Assembly (NCBI RefSeq): GCF_024343735.1
Contig: NZ_RJUE01000005.1
Span: forward strand, 52,834-116,833
DNA: 64,000 nt
Origin: Lacihabitans sp. CCS-44
GTDB taxonomy: Bacteria; Bacteroidota; Bacteroidia; Cytophagales; Spirosomataceae
Direction: 5' to 3'
Both the position numbers and the translations under genes were made by a program. Below, piece by piece: positions 1-7,184 of the stretch (position 1 is the stretch's first letter; every line of letters starts with the position of its first letter). The notes under the pieces were generated by a model. The model was not told the DNA's origin. It saw nothing but the letters and a program-made list of their open reading frames with translations, and did not search any database.

Positions 1-1400
1 AAGGTAGCATCTCCAATCAGCAGCAAATATTTAAGTTTTGTTTTGTCTTTTAGCCAGTAATGCCTACAAAGGTTTCGAATGGCGGATGGGTCGGTTTTTC
101 CTGAGCTAAACTCGTTGAAAATTTCTTTTGTGCTGAAACCCAACACCTCAATGTTCTGTGTTTGTTTTTTAAATACAATTAGTCTTTCGGCTTCTGCTTT
201 GAATTTTTCAGGGTAAACTATGATCAAGTTTGGAGTACTATAACCAGTTATGTTTTGGTTTGTGACTTTCTCAACAAATGTAGGAATATCAGTATTTTCT
301 TTATTAAATACGAAGAGTTGTGATATGGACTGCTCGTGGAGGTCAGCTCCAAATGTCCCATCACTTTTTACATCAAATCTTTTAGATATGTATGGGTTGT
401 CCACTAACCACACTTCTGTGTTTTTGTCGGGTAGATTTATGCGGAAATTGGTTTCCCTCGACTTTTTTAAGTACCAGTATTTTATAGACTCTTTAGGGCT
501 GTAAGTGATATTACGCTCATATTGAACTTCATAGTAGTCTACATAAGCTCCTGCATTGGCAGAACCGACGGTGCTCAAACTGAACTCTAGCGTAATATTA
601 GGGTTAGATTTGGATAGTGTTAATTCAAAATCTGTAGGATTGGAGACTCTATTGTATCTCGCATAATTATCGGCAGAATTGTATAGCGACTTGGGTAAAG
701 TAAGCTTTGTGACATTTTCATTGCCAATTTTTATATTTATGGTTTGGTCGCTTCTACCCATTCCCAACACACTCATATTGAATCTAATGTCTGTCTGTGC
801 CTCAGAATTGGCGACATTTAGTGAATAAGTATTATAGAAAAAGTCTCCAAACCAATTTCTGCCAGAGGAAAGCAAGTTCTTAATTTCTTTTTCTTCAAAA
901 GCATAATAAGTAAGTGCCGATATGGCCGAAGAACTTGACTGGCTAGAGGAGGCTAGGGTTTCTATTTTTAGTGCGTCTGCATTTCCAATATTTATGAAAT
1001 AATAGTTTTCGTCAGAATACGGATTTAGCTTGTGGGTGATTCTAGAAATTTGGGTGTCGAAATATTCTTCATGTGGAGATTCTCCATAAAATAATATTTG
1101 ATCATTAATGTCCAATTTTCTATCAATGTCGTTGTCCAAAACAGGAATTTGCTTTAAGTCTTCAATTCTTTCGCCTAGATTGTTTTGTGGTAAGCCCTTA
1201 ATATGACCAACAAATACTCGTATTTTTTTTGGGTCTATCGTTTTATAGTTGGCTAAGTACTTTTTAATGAAAGGATAGTCTATCTTATAAATTCCAGATT
1301 TTCTTATACTTACTTTTATCCATTCCCCTTCTGATAAGACAGATTTTTGGCCAAAAAGCCCAAAACTGATAATCATAAAGAAGCAAAATGATATTCTCAT
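1..1400 (-). CDS. porU: Type IX secretion sortase PorU, N-terminal part (runs off the left edge)
   Basis: An open minus-strand frame of 466 codons begins at ATG 1400 and continues past base 1. It starts with a signal peptide (MRISFCFFMIISFGLFGQ) followed by SEGEWIKVSIRKSGIYKIDY, the usual N-terminal beta domain of PorU. Further in are FYGESPHEEYF and HKLNPYSDENYYFINIG, and near the edge STPNLIIVYPEKFKAEAERL, FNEFSSGKTDPSAIRNL and LKYLLLIGDAT, the start of the gingipain-like C25 peptidase domain. The catalytic His and Cys lie beyond the window. In known systems PorU is the outer-membrane signal peptidase that removes CTDs from T9SS cargo and attaches them to A-LPS. Family assignment is by motif memory; the truncation is only the window edge. 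Confidence 0.85.
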   Translation of the reverse strand, partial: MRISFCFFMIISFGLFGQKSVLSEGEWIKVSIRKSGIYKIDYPFIKKYLANYKTIDPKKIRVFVGHIKGLPQNNLGERIEDLKQIPVLDNDIDRKLDINDQILFYGESPHEEYFDTQISRITHKLNPYSDENYYFINIGNADALKIETLASSSQSSSSAISALTYYAFEEKEIKNLLSSGRNWFGDFFYNTYSLNVANSEAQTDIRFNMSVLGMGRSDQTINIKIGNENVTKLTLPKSLYNSADNYARYNRVSNPTDFELTLSKSNPNITLEFSLSTVGSANAGAYVDYYEVQYERNITYSPKESIKYWYLKKSRETNFRINLPDKNTEVWLVDNPYISKRFDVKSDGTFGADLHEQSISQLFVFNKENTDIPTFVEKVTNQNITGYSTPNLIIVYPEKFKAEAERLIVFKKQTQNIEVLGFSTKEIFNEFSSGKTDPSAIRNLCRHYWLKDKTKLKYLLLIGDAT

Positions 1401-1457
1401 AAATGGTTTATAATACAACAAGAATAGAACGTTCTGAGAGTAAAGTTGGTATTCATA

Positions 1458-2120
1458 TCAATCGATTATTTGAATCGGAGCATAAGAAGCTATCGTATAT
1501 TTTTTCTTTGAAGAGGTACATTCAACCAGGGTTCTTGTTCTTCTATTTTCGAGCTTTCGATATTTCTTATTATTAAAAACAAATATTTTACCGGAGGGGA
1601 TTTCTGACAATAAGGGAGCGTCTGAATTCTCTTTTTCGTTGAAAATACCCAATACTTTTACTAAAGATGGATCTCTAGTAGATGAAGCAGCTGGATTTAT
1701 CATGTGTTTTTGCAATACTTTTAAAATTTCTCCTGGAAAAACCTCTTCAGTAAGTAAAGGTTGCATGAGGTTTGAAAAAGTAGTTTTCCATTCAACTCCA
1801 TGCGGGGCTGGTTTTCTTCTGAAAAGCTTAGCTGTAAGAGCCACATGCTGATGTGCTATTTCATGAATTAGGGTCACCAAAAACGAGTATGCGTTTGAAT
1901 CGCCGTTCACAGTGATAAAGTGCTGACCATCTTTCAAGCGGTAGTTTCCTAAACAAGATTTTCTGGATTTTGTGATAGAGAAGTTGAAAGGGTGAGTTTT
2001 CCAAAGGTTCATTACGTATGGTAAAGAGGCAATAGGAATCTTTGCCGAAAGTAATTTTTCTAGCTTTTCTGAAGATGTTTTTACTACTGATTCTGGTTTT
2101 TTCTTTAGAAATCCAAACAA
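1458..2120 (-). CDS. SprT-like zinc metalloprotease-fold protein
   Basis: 220 residues. The zinc site is visible as HEIAH (H86, E87, H90) in a helix SFLVTLIHEIAHQHVALT, with a third candidate ligand H107 in HGVEWKTTFSNLM, the arrangement of SprT-like domains. The C-terminal 70 residues carry a small beta-rich segment (GKIFVFNNKKYRKLENRRTRTLVECTSSKKKY) resembling the domain that follows SprT in Bacteroidota homologues; the cysteines of a zinc ribbon are not obvious. ATG start at 2120. A TATATTTG box (TAnnTTTG type) lies about 30 bases upstream. No substrate can be inferred. Confidence 0.8.
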   Translation of the reverse strand: MFGFLKKKPESVVKTSSEKLEKLLSAKIPIASLPYVMNLWKTHPFNFSITKSRKSCLGNYRLKDGQHFITVNGDSNAYSFLVTLIHEIAHQHVALTAKLFRRKPAPHGVEWKTTFSNLMQPLLTEEVFPGEILKVLQKHMINPAASSTRDPSLVKVLGIFNEKENSDAPLLSEIPSGKIFVFNNKKYRKLENRRTRTLVECTSSKKKYTIASYAPIQIID

Positions 2121-2277
2121 CTAAATTCTATTTAAATATTAATTACAAATATAACTGAAACTCTGCTTTGAAAATTATTCTGACTCAAAACCGCAAAATA
2201 AAATTCTATTCAATTATATGATTTTAATCCTTTTTTAATTGCCTTCAAGGACTAAATTTGACAAAAAAACAAATAAC

Positions 2278-2547
2278 ATGAAAAAAGTATTAAGCCTATT
2301 GTCAGTAATTTTATTAATGTCTTCTTGTGGTTCAAAATTAGTTGATCCTTTGGCTGGTTGTGAAAAATCTGCAGAAAAGTTTACTGCAGCGGCCACTGCC
2401 TTTTTTTCTGACTTTACCAGCAAAAGCAAGTGTGAAGCTTTCAAAAGTACAGCCTCCAATTACCTCAAAGATTGCCCATCACTTACAGCAGCCGAAGTAA
2501 AAGAAGCTAACGATTCAATTAAAGATTTGAATTGTAATGACTTGTAA
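2278..2547 (+). CDS. Small lipoprotein of unknown function
   Basis: 89 residues from ATG 2278; an upstream in-frame TTG (2239) would add a charged tail in front of the signal peptide and is unlikely. The N-terminus MKKVLSLLSVILLMSSC is a clear lipoprotein signal with the lipid-modified Cys at 17. The mature part is Cys-rich (GCEKSAEK, SKCEAF, LKDCPSL, LNCNDL) and helical, giving four cysteines that could form two disulphides. A TAnnTTTG box (TAAATTTG, 2253-2260) sits 17 bases before the start and fits a Bacteroidota -7 element. Function unknown; probably anchored in the envelope. Confidence 0.7.
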   Translation: MKKVLSLLSVILLMSSCGSKLVDPLAGCEKSAEKFTAAATAFFSDFTSKSKCEAFKSTASNYLKDCPSLTAAEVKEANDSIKDLNCNDL

Positions 2548-2637
2548 AAAAGCTTTGCTTGTTGAGCTCTATTTTTGACTAAAACGCAATTGTTTTAGTA
2601 AGTTTGTTGTGCTTCTCTTTCTAATATTAAATAGCCT

Positions 2638-3345
2638 ATGAATATGATTAAAACAATATTTCGAGACAGTGTTGTATATGAAAACATTTTTTTATTGCTT
2701 ATATATTCCCTATTTTGTATTGCTAAAATTTATTTTCAAATATTTTTTGATCCACCTCTTCAAGTTTTGTTTTTAGTTGGTGCCAATATTTTACTTACCT
2801 ATCCTTTTTTTAAGGCAAATTTCTTCCAACCCCGTGTAAGTGTGTTGTGGTATTTTCTGCTTATCACCATTGGTGAGATTATTATTGTCTTTTATGAAGA
2901 TCTTGATTTTCTTAAACTAGGAATGTCCTTTTATCTTTTTTCAAAGATTGCTTTGATATTGGTATTTAGAAACACCTTAAAGGATTTTAGACTTACAAAG
3001 TTGAACGATTTTTTGAAAATCTTAGGCCCTCAGGTGATGTCATTTGCTATTGGATATATGATTTATAATGATTCAAACCTAGATATTTCTATCTCTTTTT
3101 TAATAATTATAGATGCAGTTGTCCAAGCTTTGGTGTTTAGTTATATTTTTTATTTCAAAAACGCCAGTGGAGTTAATTTTGTCAGGGCGGGGTTGGTGTT
3201 TTTGTCACTTCATGACGTTTTTGGAGGTTTTAATATTTTTAATCATAATGTTGATAAAGACTTTGTGGTTTCTTTTGTCCTTATTTCAACAGGTAACTTT
3301 ATATTGGGTTATGGACTTTGGAAATCCAGAGTTGTTGATACTTAG
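2638..3345 (+). CDS. Polytopic membrane protein, possibly YhhN-like
   Basis: 235 residues, almost entirely hydrophobic, with about seven to eight predicted membrane segments (for example residues 16-34, 42-57, 68-85, 95-110, 130-143, 150-172, 180-195, 210-228). The pattern and the segment VRAGLVFLSLHDVFGG vaguely recall YhhN/TMEM86 lysoplasmalogenase-type proteins, where a similar helix carries a conserved Ser-Asp; here it reads LHD. That assignment is weak. It ends convergently with trpG, overlapping it by four bases. Confidence 0.6.
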   Translation: MNMIKTIFRDSVVYENIFLLLIYSLFCIAKIYFQIFFDPPLQVLFLVGANILLTYPFFKANFFQPRVSVLWYFLLITIGEIIIVFYEDLDFLKLGMSFYLFSKIALILVFRNTLKDFRLTKLNDFLKILGPQVMSFAIGYMIYNDSNLDISISFLIIIDAVVQALVFSYIFYFKNASGVNFVRAGLVFLSLHDVFGGFNIFNHNVDKDFVVSFVLISTGNFILGYGLWKSRVVDT

Positions 3346-3908
3346 CTCTTCATCCAGTTTTCTACCATTTTTACACCATGTTCGGTCAAATACGCTTCTG
3401 GGTGAAATTGCACACCTCTGATGTCATATTTTTGGTGAGATTCGCCTAGCACGTACCCTTTTTCATCTATAGCTGTGATTTTTAGGTCTATAGGCATGCT
3501 TTCTGGTACAACTGTCCAAGAGTGGTAGCGGCAAACTTCAAAAGAATGTGGAATGCCTTTGAAAAGCAGCTCCTTATTATCCTGAACTATACATTTTGTA
3601 GTAACGCCGTGCAATACTTCATCCATATTGTGTAGCTTTGAGCCAAATGCTTCGCCAATGGCTTGATGCCCAAGACATACTCCAAAAATGCTCTTAGAAG
3701 TCTTATATTCTGCCAATAAATCCATCATTATTCCTGCTTCTTCAGGTATACCTGGGCCGGGAGACAGCAATATTTTGTCATATTTTCTTACATCCTCTAC
3801 AGCTATTTTGTCATTGCGAATTACGTCTACATTTCCTCCCAAATCTTTGAGAATATAAACCAAGTTATATACAAATGAATCGTAATTGTCAAGTACTAAT
3901 ATTTTCAT
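3342..3908 (-). CDS. trpG: Anthranilate synthase component II (glutamine amidotransferase)
   Basis: 188 residues, the normal length of a stand-alone TrpG/PabA. It supplies ammonia from glutamine to the chorismate-utilising subunit. The class I amidotransferase triad is complete: C78 in GVCLGHQ, H169 and E171 in QFHPE. The oxyanion strand LLSPGPG is at 47-53. Because trpE lies two genes upstream in the same direction, the anthranilate role is likely, though in many bacteria one such subunit also serves PabB for folate. The gene follows the DUF3052-like gene by 38 bases and is the last gene of the attenuated unit seen here. Confidence 0.93.
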   Translation of the reverse strand: MKILVLDNYDSFVYNLVYILKDLGGNVDVIRNDKIAVEDVRKYDKILLSPGPGIPEEAGIMMDLLAEYKTSKSIFGVCLGHQAIGEAFGSKLHNMDEVLHGVTTKCIVQDNKELLFKGIPHSFEVCRYHSWTVVPESMPIDLKITAIDEKGYVLGESHQKYDIRGVQFHPEAYLTEHGVKMVENWMKS

Positions 3909-3946
3909 GTTATTTCTTATTTAAACTTCCTGTTTCAGCTTGATAT

Positions 3947-4402
3947 TTATTTCTGCGTTTTGTTCTTCCCCTCCTCCGTCATCACCCAACTTTGGTCTCT
4001 TGTCATAGTTTTTACAAATTCTACCTTTCTGAATCTGAAGGCACTCCAATCTTCGTCTATTGCTACCATTCTTACAGATTCATAACCCAACTTACCCATT
4101 ATTTGCCAGCCATTATCTCTGTTGAAATCACACTTGTGTTTCTTTGAGCTTCCTTTGGGATAAGCCCACCAAAACAGTCCGTCTTTATCCAGAATGGCAT
4201 CAATCTTTGGAGCTAAATCGTCTATTTGAGCCTGTTCTTTTACAAATGCCAAAACAAACGGAAGTTTTTCTTCCGATAGTTTTTTTGTTACCTCTAAATA
4301 ATCAGAGAAAACTTTCATTTGCTCCGAAAACTCCTCTGGAGCATTGAGAATGGCAATCTTTTTGTGTTCTTTAAAATTAAGTTTTTTTAGTAATGGGTCC
4401 AT
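3947..4402 (-). CDS. DUF3052-like protein inserted between trpE and trpG
   Basis: 151 residues of unknown function. The segments LFWWAYPKGSSKKHKCDFNRDNGW and VRMVAIDEDWSAFRFR are the parts I recognise from small DUF3052-type proteins found across actinobacteria and Bacteroidota (recognition by memory, not by search). No catalytic motif is visible. It sits in the same direction between trpE and trpG, so it should be co-transcribed with tryptophan genes and exposed to their attenuation, but nothing in the sequence ties it to the pathway. Start ATG 4402, immediately after a 20-bp tandem duplication. Confidence 0.7.
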   Translation of the reverse strand: MDPLLKKLNFKEHKKIAILNAPEEFSEQMKVFSDYLEVTKKLSEEKLPFVLAFVKEQAQIDDLAPKIDAILDKDGLFWWAYPKGSSKKHKCDFNRDNGWQIMGKLGYESVRMVAIDEDWSAFRFRKVEFVKTMTRDQSWVMTEEGKNKTQK

Positions 4403-4442
4403 TTTCGTTTTATTTTTTCAAATTTCGTTTTATTTTTTCAAA
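4403..4442. repeat. Perfect 20-bp tandem duplication before the DUF3052-like gene
   Basis: The 20 bases at 4403-4422 (beginning tttcgttttatt) are repeated exactly at 4423-4442. The duplicated block is the untranslated spacer just upstream of the minus-strand start at 4402. It looks like a recent slippage duplication. Confidence 0.9.
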
Positions 4443-4472
4443 AAAAAATTTATCGCTTTTTTATGAAACTTT

Positions 4473-5894
4473 TTAAATTTCTGCCGCCATTTCAATGGCT
4501 TTTCTTAATGCTCCTAGTTTCAAATGAATTTCTGCCATTTCTGTTTCTATGACAGATTTTGCTACTACGCCCATACCTGCCTGAAAATACAAAGTATTGT
4601 TTTTGCTCAGAAATGTTCTGATGGCTATCGCATGATTAAAATTGCCCTTAAAGTCCATAAAGCCAATTGCTCCCCCGTAAATACTTCTATTTGTTGGTTC
4701 CATTTCGTTGATTAATGACATCGCCATGTGTTTTGGTGAACCCGAAAGCGTACCTGCAGGGAATGTATCTGCCACCAGTTGCAACGGGTTTGTACCATCG
4801 GTCATGTGTCCTGTAACTTTCGAAACCAAATGTATCACATGACTGTAAAATTGTACTTCTTTGAAAATATCTACTTGTACGTGGTCTGAGCTACGCGAAA
4901 GGTCGTTTCTGGCTAAATCCACCAGCATCACATGTTCGGCAGATTCTTTTGGGTCGGCATGGAGTTGGCGAGCTAGCTCCGCATCTTTGGCGTCATCGCC
5001 TGTTCTTCTAAAAGTACCAGCAATTGGATGAATTTCTGCCTGACCATCTTTTATAAATATCTGTTTTTCAGGACTTGAACCAAAAATATGATAATCGCCA
5101 CCATCAAAATAAAACAAATAAGGAGATGGATTTATGCTTCTTAAAGCACGATAAACATTAAAATCGTCGCCAATATATTCTTGTGAAAATCTCCTAGAAG
5201 GAACTATTTGGAACACATCGCCACGCAAACAATGTTTGATGCACTTTTCAATGATTTTTACCATTTCAGCATCATTAATATTGGTTTGCTCACTGCCTTT
5301 TTTTGCAAAATTACTAGAAGTCCTTTTTGGGTTTTTTACATAAAATTCCAAAGTATCGAGGCCGTCTTCTTTAAACTTTGCTTCTTCGTTTTCTCTGACA
5401 TAAGCATGCTCAAACATAAACAGCTCGTCTTTGAAATGATTGACCGCAATCACGTAGCGATACACCCGGTAGAGTATTTGCGGAATTGCAGTTTCGTTGC
5501 TTTTTTCTTGAATTTCTATGTCTTCAAAATATTCTACAGAGTCGTACGTAATGTGCCCAAAAAGCCCATTAGATATAAATGAATGTTCGTTTTCAGATGG
5601 ATTAAATCTACTTGCAAAGCCCTGCAAAGCATTTACAGCTTCCTTTCTTGAGGCTAGTTTAAATTTTTCCGTGCTTCCGTCTGGAAAACTCTGTGAAACC
5701 TCATCGTTGTCCAATATGAATGATGCTATTGGGTCGCAGGCAATGTAGCTGAAACTATTATGCATGGCATGATAATCAGCACTTTCGAGAATCACCGAAA
5801 GCGGAAACTGCTCTCTAATTCGCAGAAAAATACTAACTGGAGTTAGGGTGTCAGCCAAAAGTCTTTTGCTTCTTGTAGTAATATTAAATTTCAT
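4473..5894 (-). CDS. trpE: Anthranilate synthase component I
   Basis: About 473 residues from ATG 5894 (MKFNITTRSKRLLADTLTPV); an ATG at 5930 would add 12 charged residues and is less likely. It converts chorismate plus ammonia to anthranilate, with TrpG. Chorismate-binding core motifs are present: GSSPEKQ, HPIAGTFRRTGDD, LVDLARNDLSR, FPAGTLSGSPKHMAM, GGAIGFMDFKGN, and a final FQAGMGVVAKS. The N-terminal half carries the ILESAD....SFSYIACDP region that holds the tryptophan feedback site in TrpE, supporting TrpE over PabB. A leader peptide, attenuator and promoter lie upstream (6053-6208). The rest of the trp pathway is not in the window. Confidence 0.93.
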   Translation of the reverse strand: MKFNITTRSKRLLADTLTPVSIFLRIREQFPLSVILESADYHAMHNSFSYIACDPIASFILDNDEVSQSFPDGSTEKFKLASRKEAVNALQGFASRFNPSENEHSFISNGLFGHITYDSVEYFEDIEIQEKSNETAIPQILYRVYRYVIAVNHFKDELFMFEHAYVRENEEAKFKEDGLDTLEFYVKNPKRTSSNFAKKGSEQTNINDAEMVKIIEKCIKHCLRGDVFQIVPSRRFSQEYIGDDFNVYRALRSINPSPYLFYFDGGDYHIFGSSPEKQIFIKDGQAEIHPIAGTFRRTGDDAKDAELARQLHADPKESAEHVMLVDLARNDLSRSSDHVQVDIFKEVQFYSHVIHLVSKVTGHMTDGTNPLQLVADTFPAGTLSGSPKHMAMSLINEMEPTNRSIYGGAIGFMDFKGNFNHAIAIRTFLSKNNTLYFQAGMGVVAKSVIETEMAEIHLKLGALRKAIEMAAEI

Positions 5895-6020
5895 AATGCA
5901 ATGTTTCTTGTCGATATCCTTTGACTTCATTCAGCCATCGGAGGTAATTCTTATTTATTTATTCAATAAAATCTTAGTCATTTTGTTGTGCCCTTGGTGG
6001 CAAAGCGTAGCCGATATTTC

Positions 6021-6045
6021 GGTGGCTGAGTGTAGCCGAAGCCAC
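6021..6045. repeat. REP-like element copy 1 (in the trpE leader)
   Basis: The sequence starts ggtggctgagtg and ends agccgaagccac. Its ends form a GTGGCT/AGCCAC stem. The same core recurs at 22332, 36375-36492, 60185-60232 and 60423-60525. Here it lies between the attenuator terminator and the trpE start, so it is transcribed only on read-through. Confidence 0.75.
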
Positions 6046-6052
6046 AACAAAA

Positions 6053-6081
6053 ACGGCTTGCTGTGTTGAACAGCAAGCCGT
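6053..6081 (-). terminator. Attenuator terminator hairpin upstream of trpE
   Basis: On the minus strand the arms ACGGCTTGCTGT (6081-6070) and ACAGCAAGCCGT (6064-6053) pair perfectly over 12 bp with a 5-base loop, followed directly by TTTTTGTTGT. This is an intrinsic terminator located between the trpL stop and trpE, the position expected for segments 3 and 4 of an attenuator. Confidence 0.85.
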
Positions 6082-6114
6082 AATTATGTAAAAAACCACA
6101 TAGCGGAATGTTGC

Positions 6115-6174
6115 TCAAACGAGATAGTTTGAACGCCACCAACCTTTATTTGCTATGATGTTTGATAATTTCAT
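6115..6174 (-). CDS. trpL: trp operon leader peptide with tandem Trp codons
   Basis: A 19-codon open frame on the minus strand, ATG 6174 to TGA 6115, encodes MKLSNIIANKGWWRSNYLV. Two consecutive TGG codons (6141-6136) sit in a KGWWR context strikingly like the KGWWRTS end of the E. coli trpL peptide. It is followed by alternative helices and a terminator before trpE. The ATG is only four bases after a TACATTTG -7 box, so the transcript may be almost leaderless. Too short for standard gene finders. Expression is inferred. Confidence 0.82.
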   Translation of the reverse strand: MKLSNIIANKGWWRSNYLV

Positions 6175-6178
6175 GTCG

Positions 6179-6208
6179 CAAATGTAGTTATGAAATTTAT
6201 AAATCAAA
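6179..6208 (-). promoter_or_regulatory. Promoter of the trp leader
   Basis: Minus-strand TTTG (6208-6205), an 18-base spacer, then TACATTTG (6186-6179). This fits the Bacteroidota sigma-ABfr pattern TTTG-N18-20-TAnnTTTG and has the same spacing as the rpmG promoter at 21791-21820. It lies directly between the sodA terminator and trpL. Confidence 0.75.
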
Positions 6209-6225
6209 ATTTTTTGGATTTTATT

Positions 6226-6255
6226 TACAAAAAAAGGGCAGACAACTGTCTACCC
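6226..6255 (-). terminator. Intrinsic terminator of sodA
   Basis: Minus-strand arms GGGTAGACA and TGTCTGCCC (6255-6236) form a stem with one G-U pair and a very short loop, followed by TTTTTTT. It separates sodA from the trp promoter. Confidence 0.8.
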
Positions 6256-6281
6256 TCCTTCAAACTTTAAACATCTAAATT

Positions 6282-6896
6282 TTATTTCTTTGCTGCTGCA
6301 TATCTCTCTTCAACTGCGTTCCAGTTTACCAATGTCCAGAATGTATCTACGTAGTCAGGGCGTTTGTTTTGGAACTTCAAATAATAGGCGTGTTCCCAAA
6401 CATCAAGACCCAAAAGCGGTGTGCCTTTTACTTCGGCAATGTCCATCAATGGATTGTCTTGGTTTGGCGTAGAAGTTACTGCTACTGTTCCATCTTCTTT
6501 GGCAATTAACCATGCCCAGCCTGACCCAAATCTCGTCGTTGCGGCTGTTTTAAAAGCTGCTTTAAACTCATCAACACCACCAAAAGCCGCAACAATTGCT
6601 TCTTTTAATGGGCCCGAAAGATTGCCACCAACACCTTGTGGAGCCAAAATATTCCAGAACAAATCGTGGTTATAATGCCCGCCTCCGTTATTTCTAACTG
6701 CTGGTGATGCTTTACTTATGTTTGCCAAAATTTCCTCAATTGTTTTGTTTTCCAAATCTGTACCAGCTACAGCTGCGTTCAAATTTGTAACATACGCATT
6801 GTGGTGACGGTCATGGTGAATTTCCATTGTCATGGCGTCAAAATGTGGTTCCAATGCATCATTGGCGTAGGGAAGGGGTGCTAATGTAAAAGCCAT
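6282..6896 (-). CDS. sodA: Superoxide dismutase, Fe/Mn family
   Basis: 204 residues, standard length. It dismutates superoxide in the cytoplasm. All four metal ligands are visible: H27 (MEIHHDRHH), H77 ([11 protein letters not shown]), D165 and H169 ([11 protein letters not shown]). The NNGGGH segment and the Q146 of TPNQDNPLM indicate the Mn or cambialistic subgroup, but metal preference cannot be settled from sequence. ATG start at 6896; monocistronic with its own terminator at 6226-6255. Confidence 0.95.
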   Translation of the reverse strand: MAFTLAPLPYANDALEPHFDAMTMEIHHDRHHNAYVTNLNAAVAGTDLENKTIEEILANISKASPAVRNNGGGHYNHDLFWNILAPQGVGGNLSGPLKEAIVAAFGGVDEFKAAFKTAATTRFGSGWAWLIAKEDGTVAVTSTPNQDNPLMDIAEVKGTPLLGLDVWEHAYYLKFQNKRPDYVDTFWTLVNWNAVEERYAAAKK

Positions 6897-6922
6897 AATT
6901 TTATTTCGTTAAACTTATTTTT

Positions 6923-7114
6923 CTATCTATAAATGATAAACATCAGTTTTTTAAAATGTGTTCGAAAGGGATGAAAAAAAAGTGAAGAGCCGGGTTGTTT
7001 GTTGTTTTTCAAATCTTCATTGGGTTTGGCCGTATTGATTTTATAAATTAAATAGGCTATTCCAATTACAAAATGAAGAACGACAACTGCGGCGATGATA
7101 TAGGCTAAGGTCAT
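6923..7114 (-). CDS. Small single-pass membrane protein, hypothetical
   Basis: 63 residues from ATG 7114. Residues 2-25 form one strong hydrophobic helix (TLAYIIAAVVVLHFVIGIAYLIY), then a basic polar tail. Not recognised. It lies 26 bases upstream of sodA in the same direction and could share its transcript. Short and uncertain, but the N-terminal helix looks like a real protein rather than noise. Confidence 0.4.
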   Translation of the reverse strand: MTLAYIIAAVVVLHFVIGIAYLIYKINTAKPNEDLKNNKQPGSSLFFHPFRTHFKKLMFIIYR

Positions 7115-7184
7115 TTATTTTTTCTTACGAAAGTCGATGTTTTTTTTATTTTTGTTGAAAAAACTTATAAACTACTAAAAAAAC

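Larger units (their letters stand above)
6053..6174 (-). promoter_or_regulatory. Tryptophan transcription attenuator (leader RNA)
   Basis: Three competing helices can be drawn in the minus-strand RNA. Helix 1:2 pairs 6134-6127 (GTTCAAAC) with 6120-6113 (GTTTGAGC), 8 bp, beginning just after the Trp codons. Helix 2:3 pairs AGCAA (6115-6111) and CCG (6106-6104) with TTGCT (6076-6072) and CGG (6080-6078). Helix 3:4 is the 12-bp terminator. A ribosome stalled at the two Trp codons (6141-6136) would cover segment 1, free segment 2, and favour 2:3, allowing trpE transcription. This is the classical enterobacterial logic; the pairing is read from sequence and the mechanism is inferred. The 2:3 helix is the weakest part. 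Confidence 0.8.

Noticed and set aside
5848..6069. Plus-strand frame over the trpE start and leader
   Set aside because: Shadow of trpE and the REP-like element; the minus-strand attenuator explains the region better.
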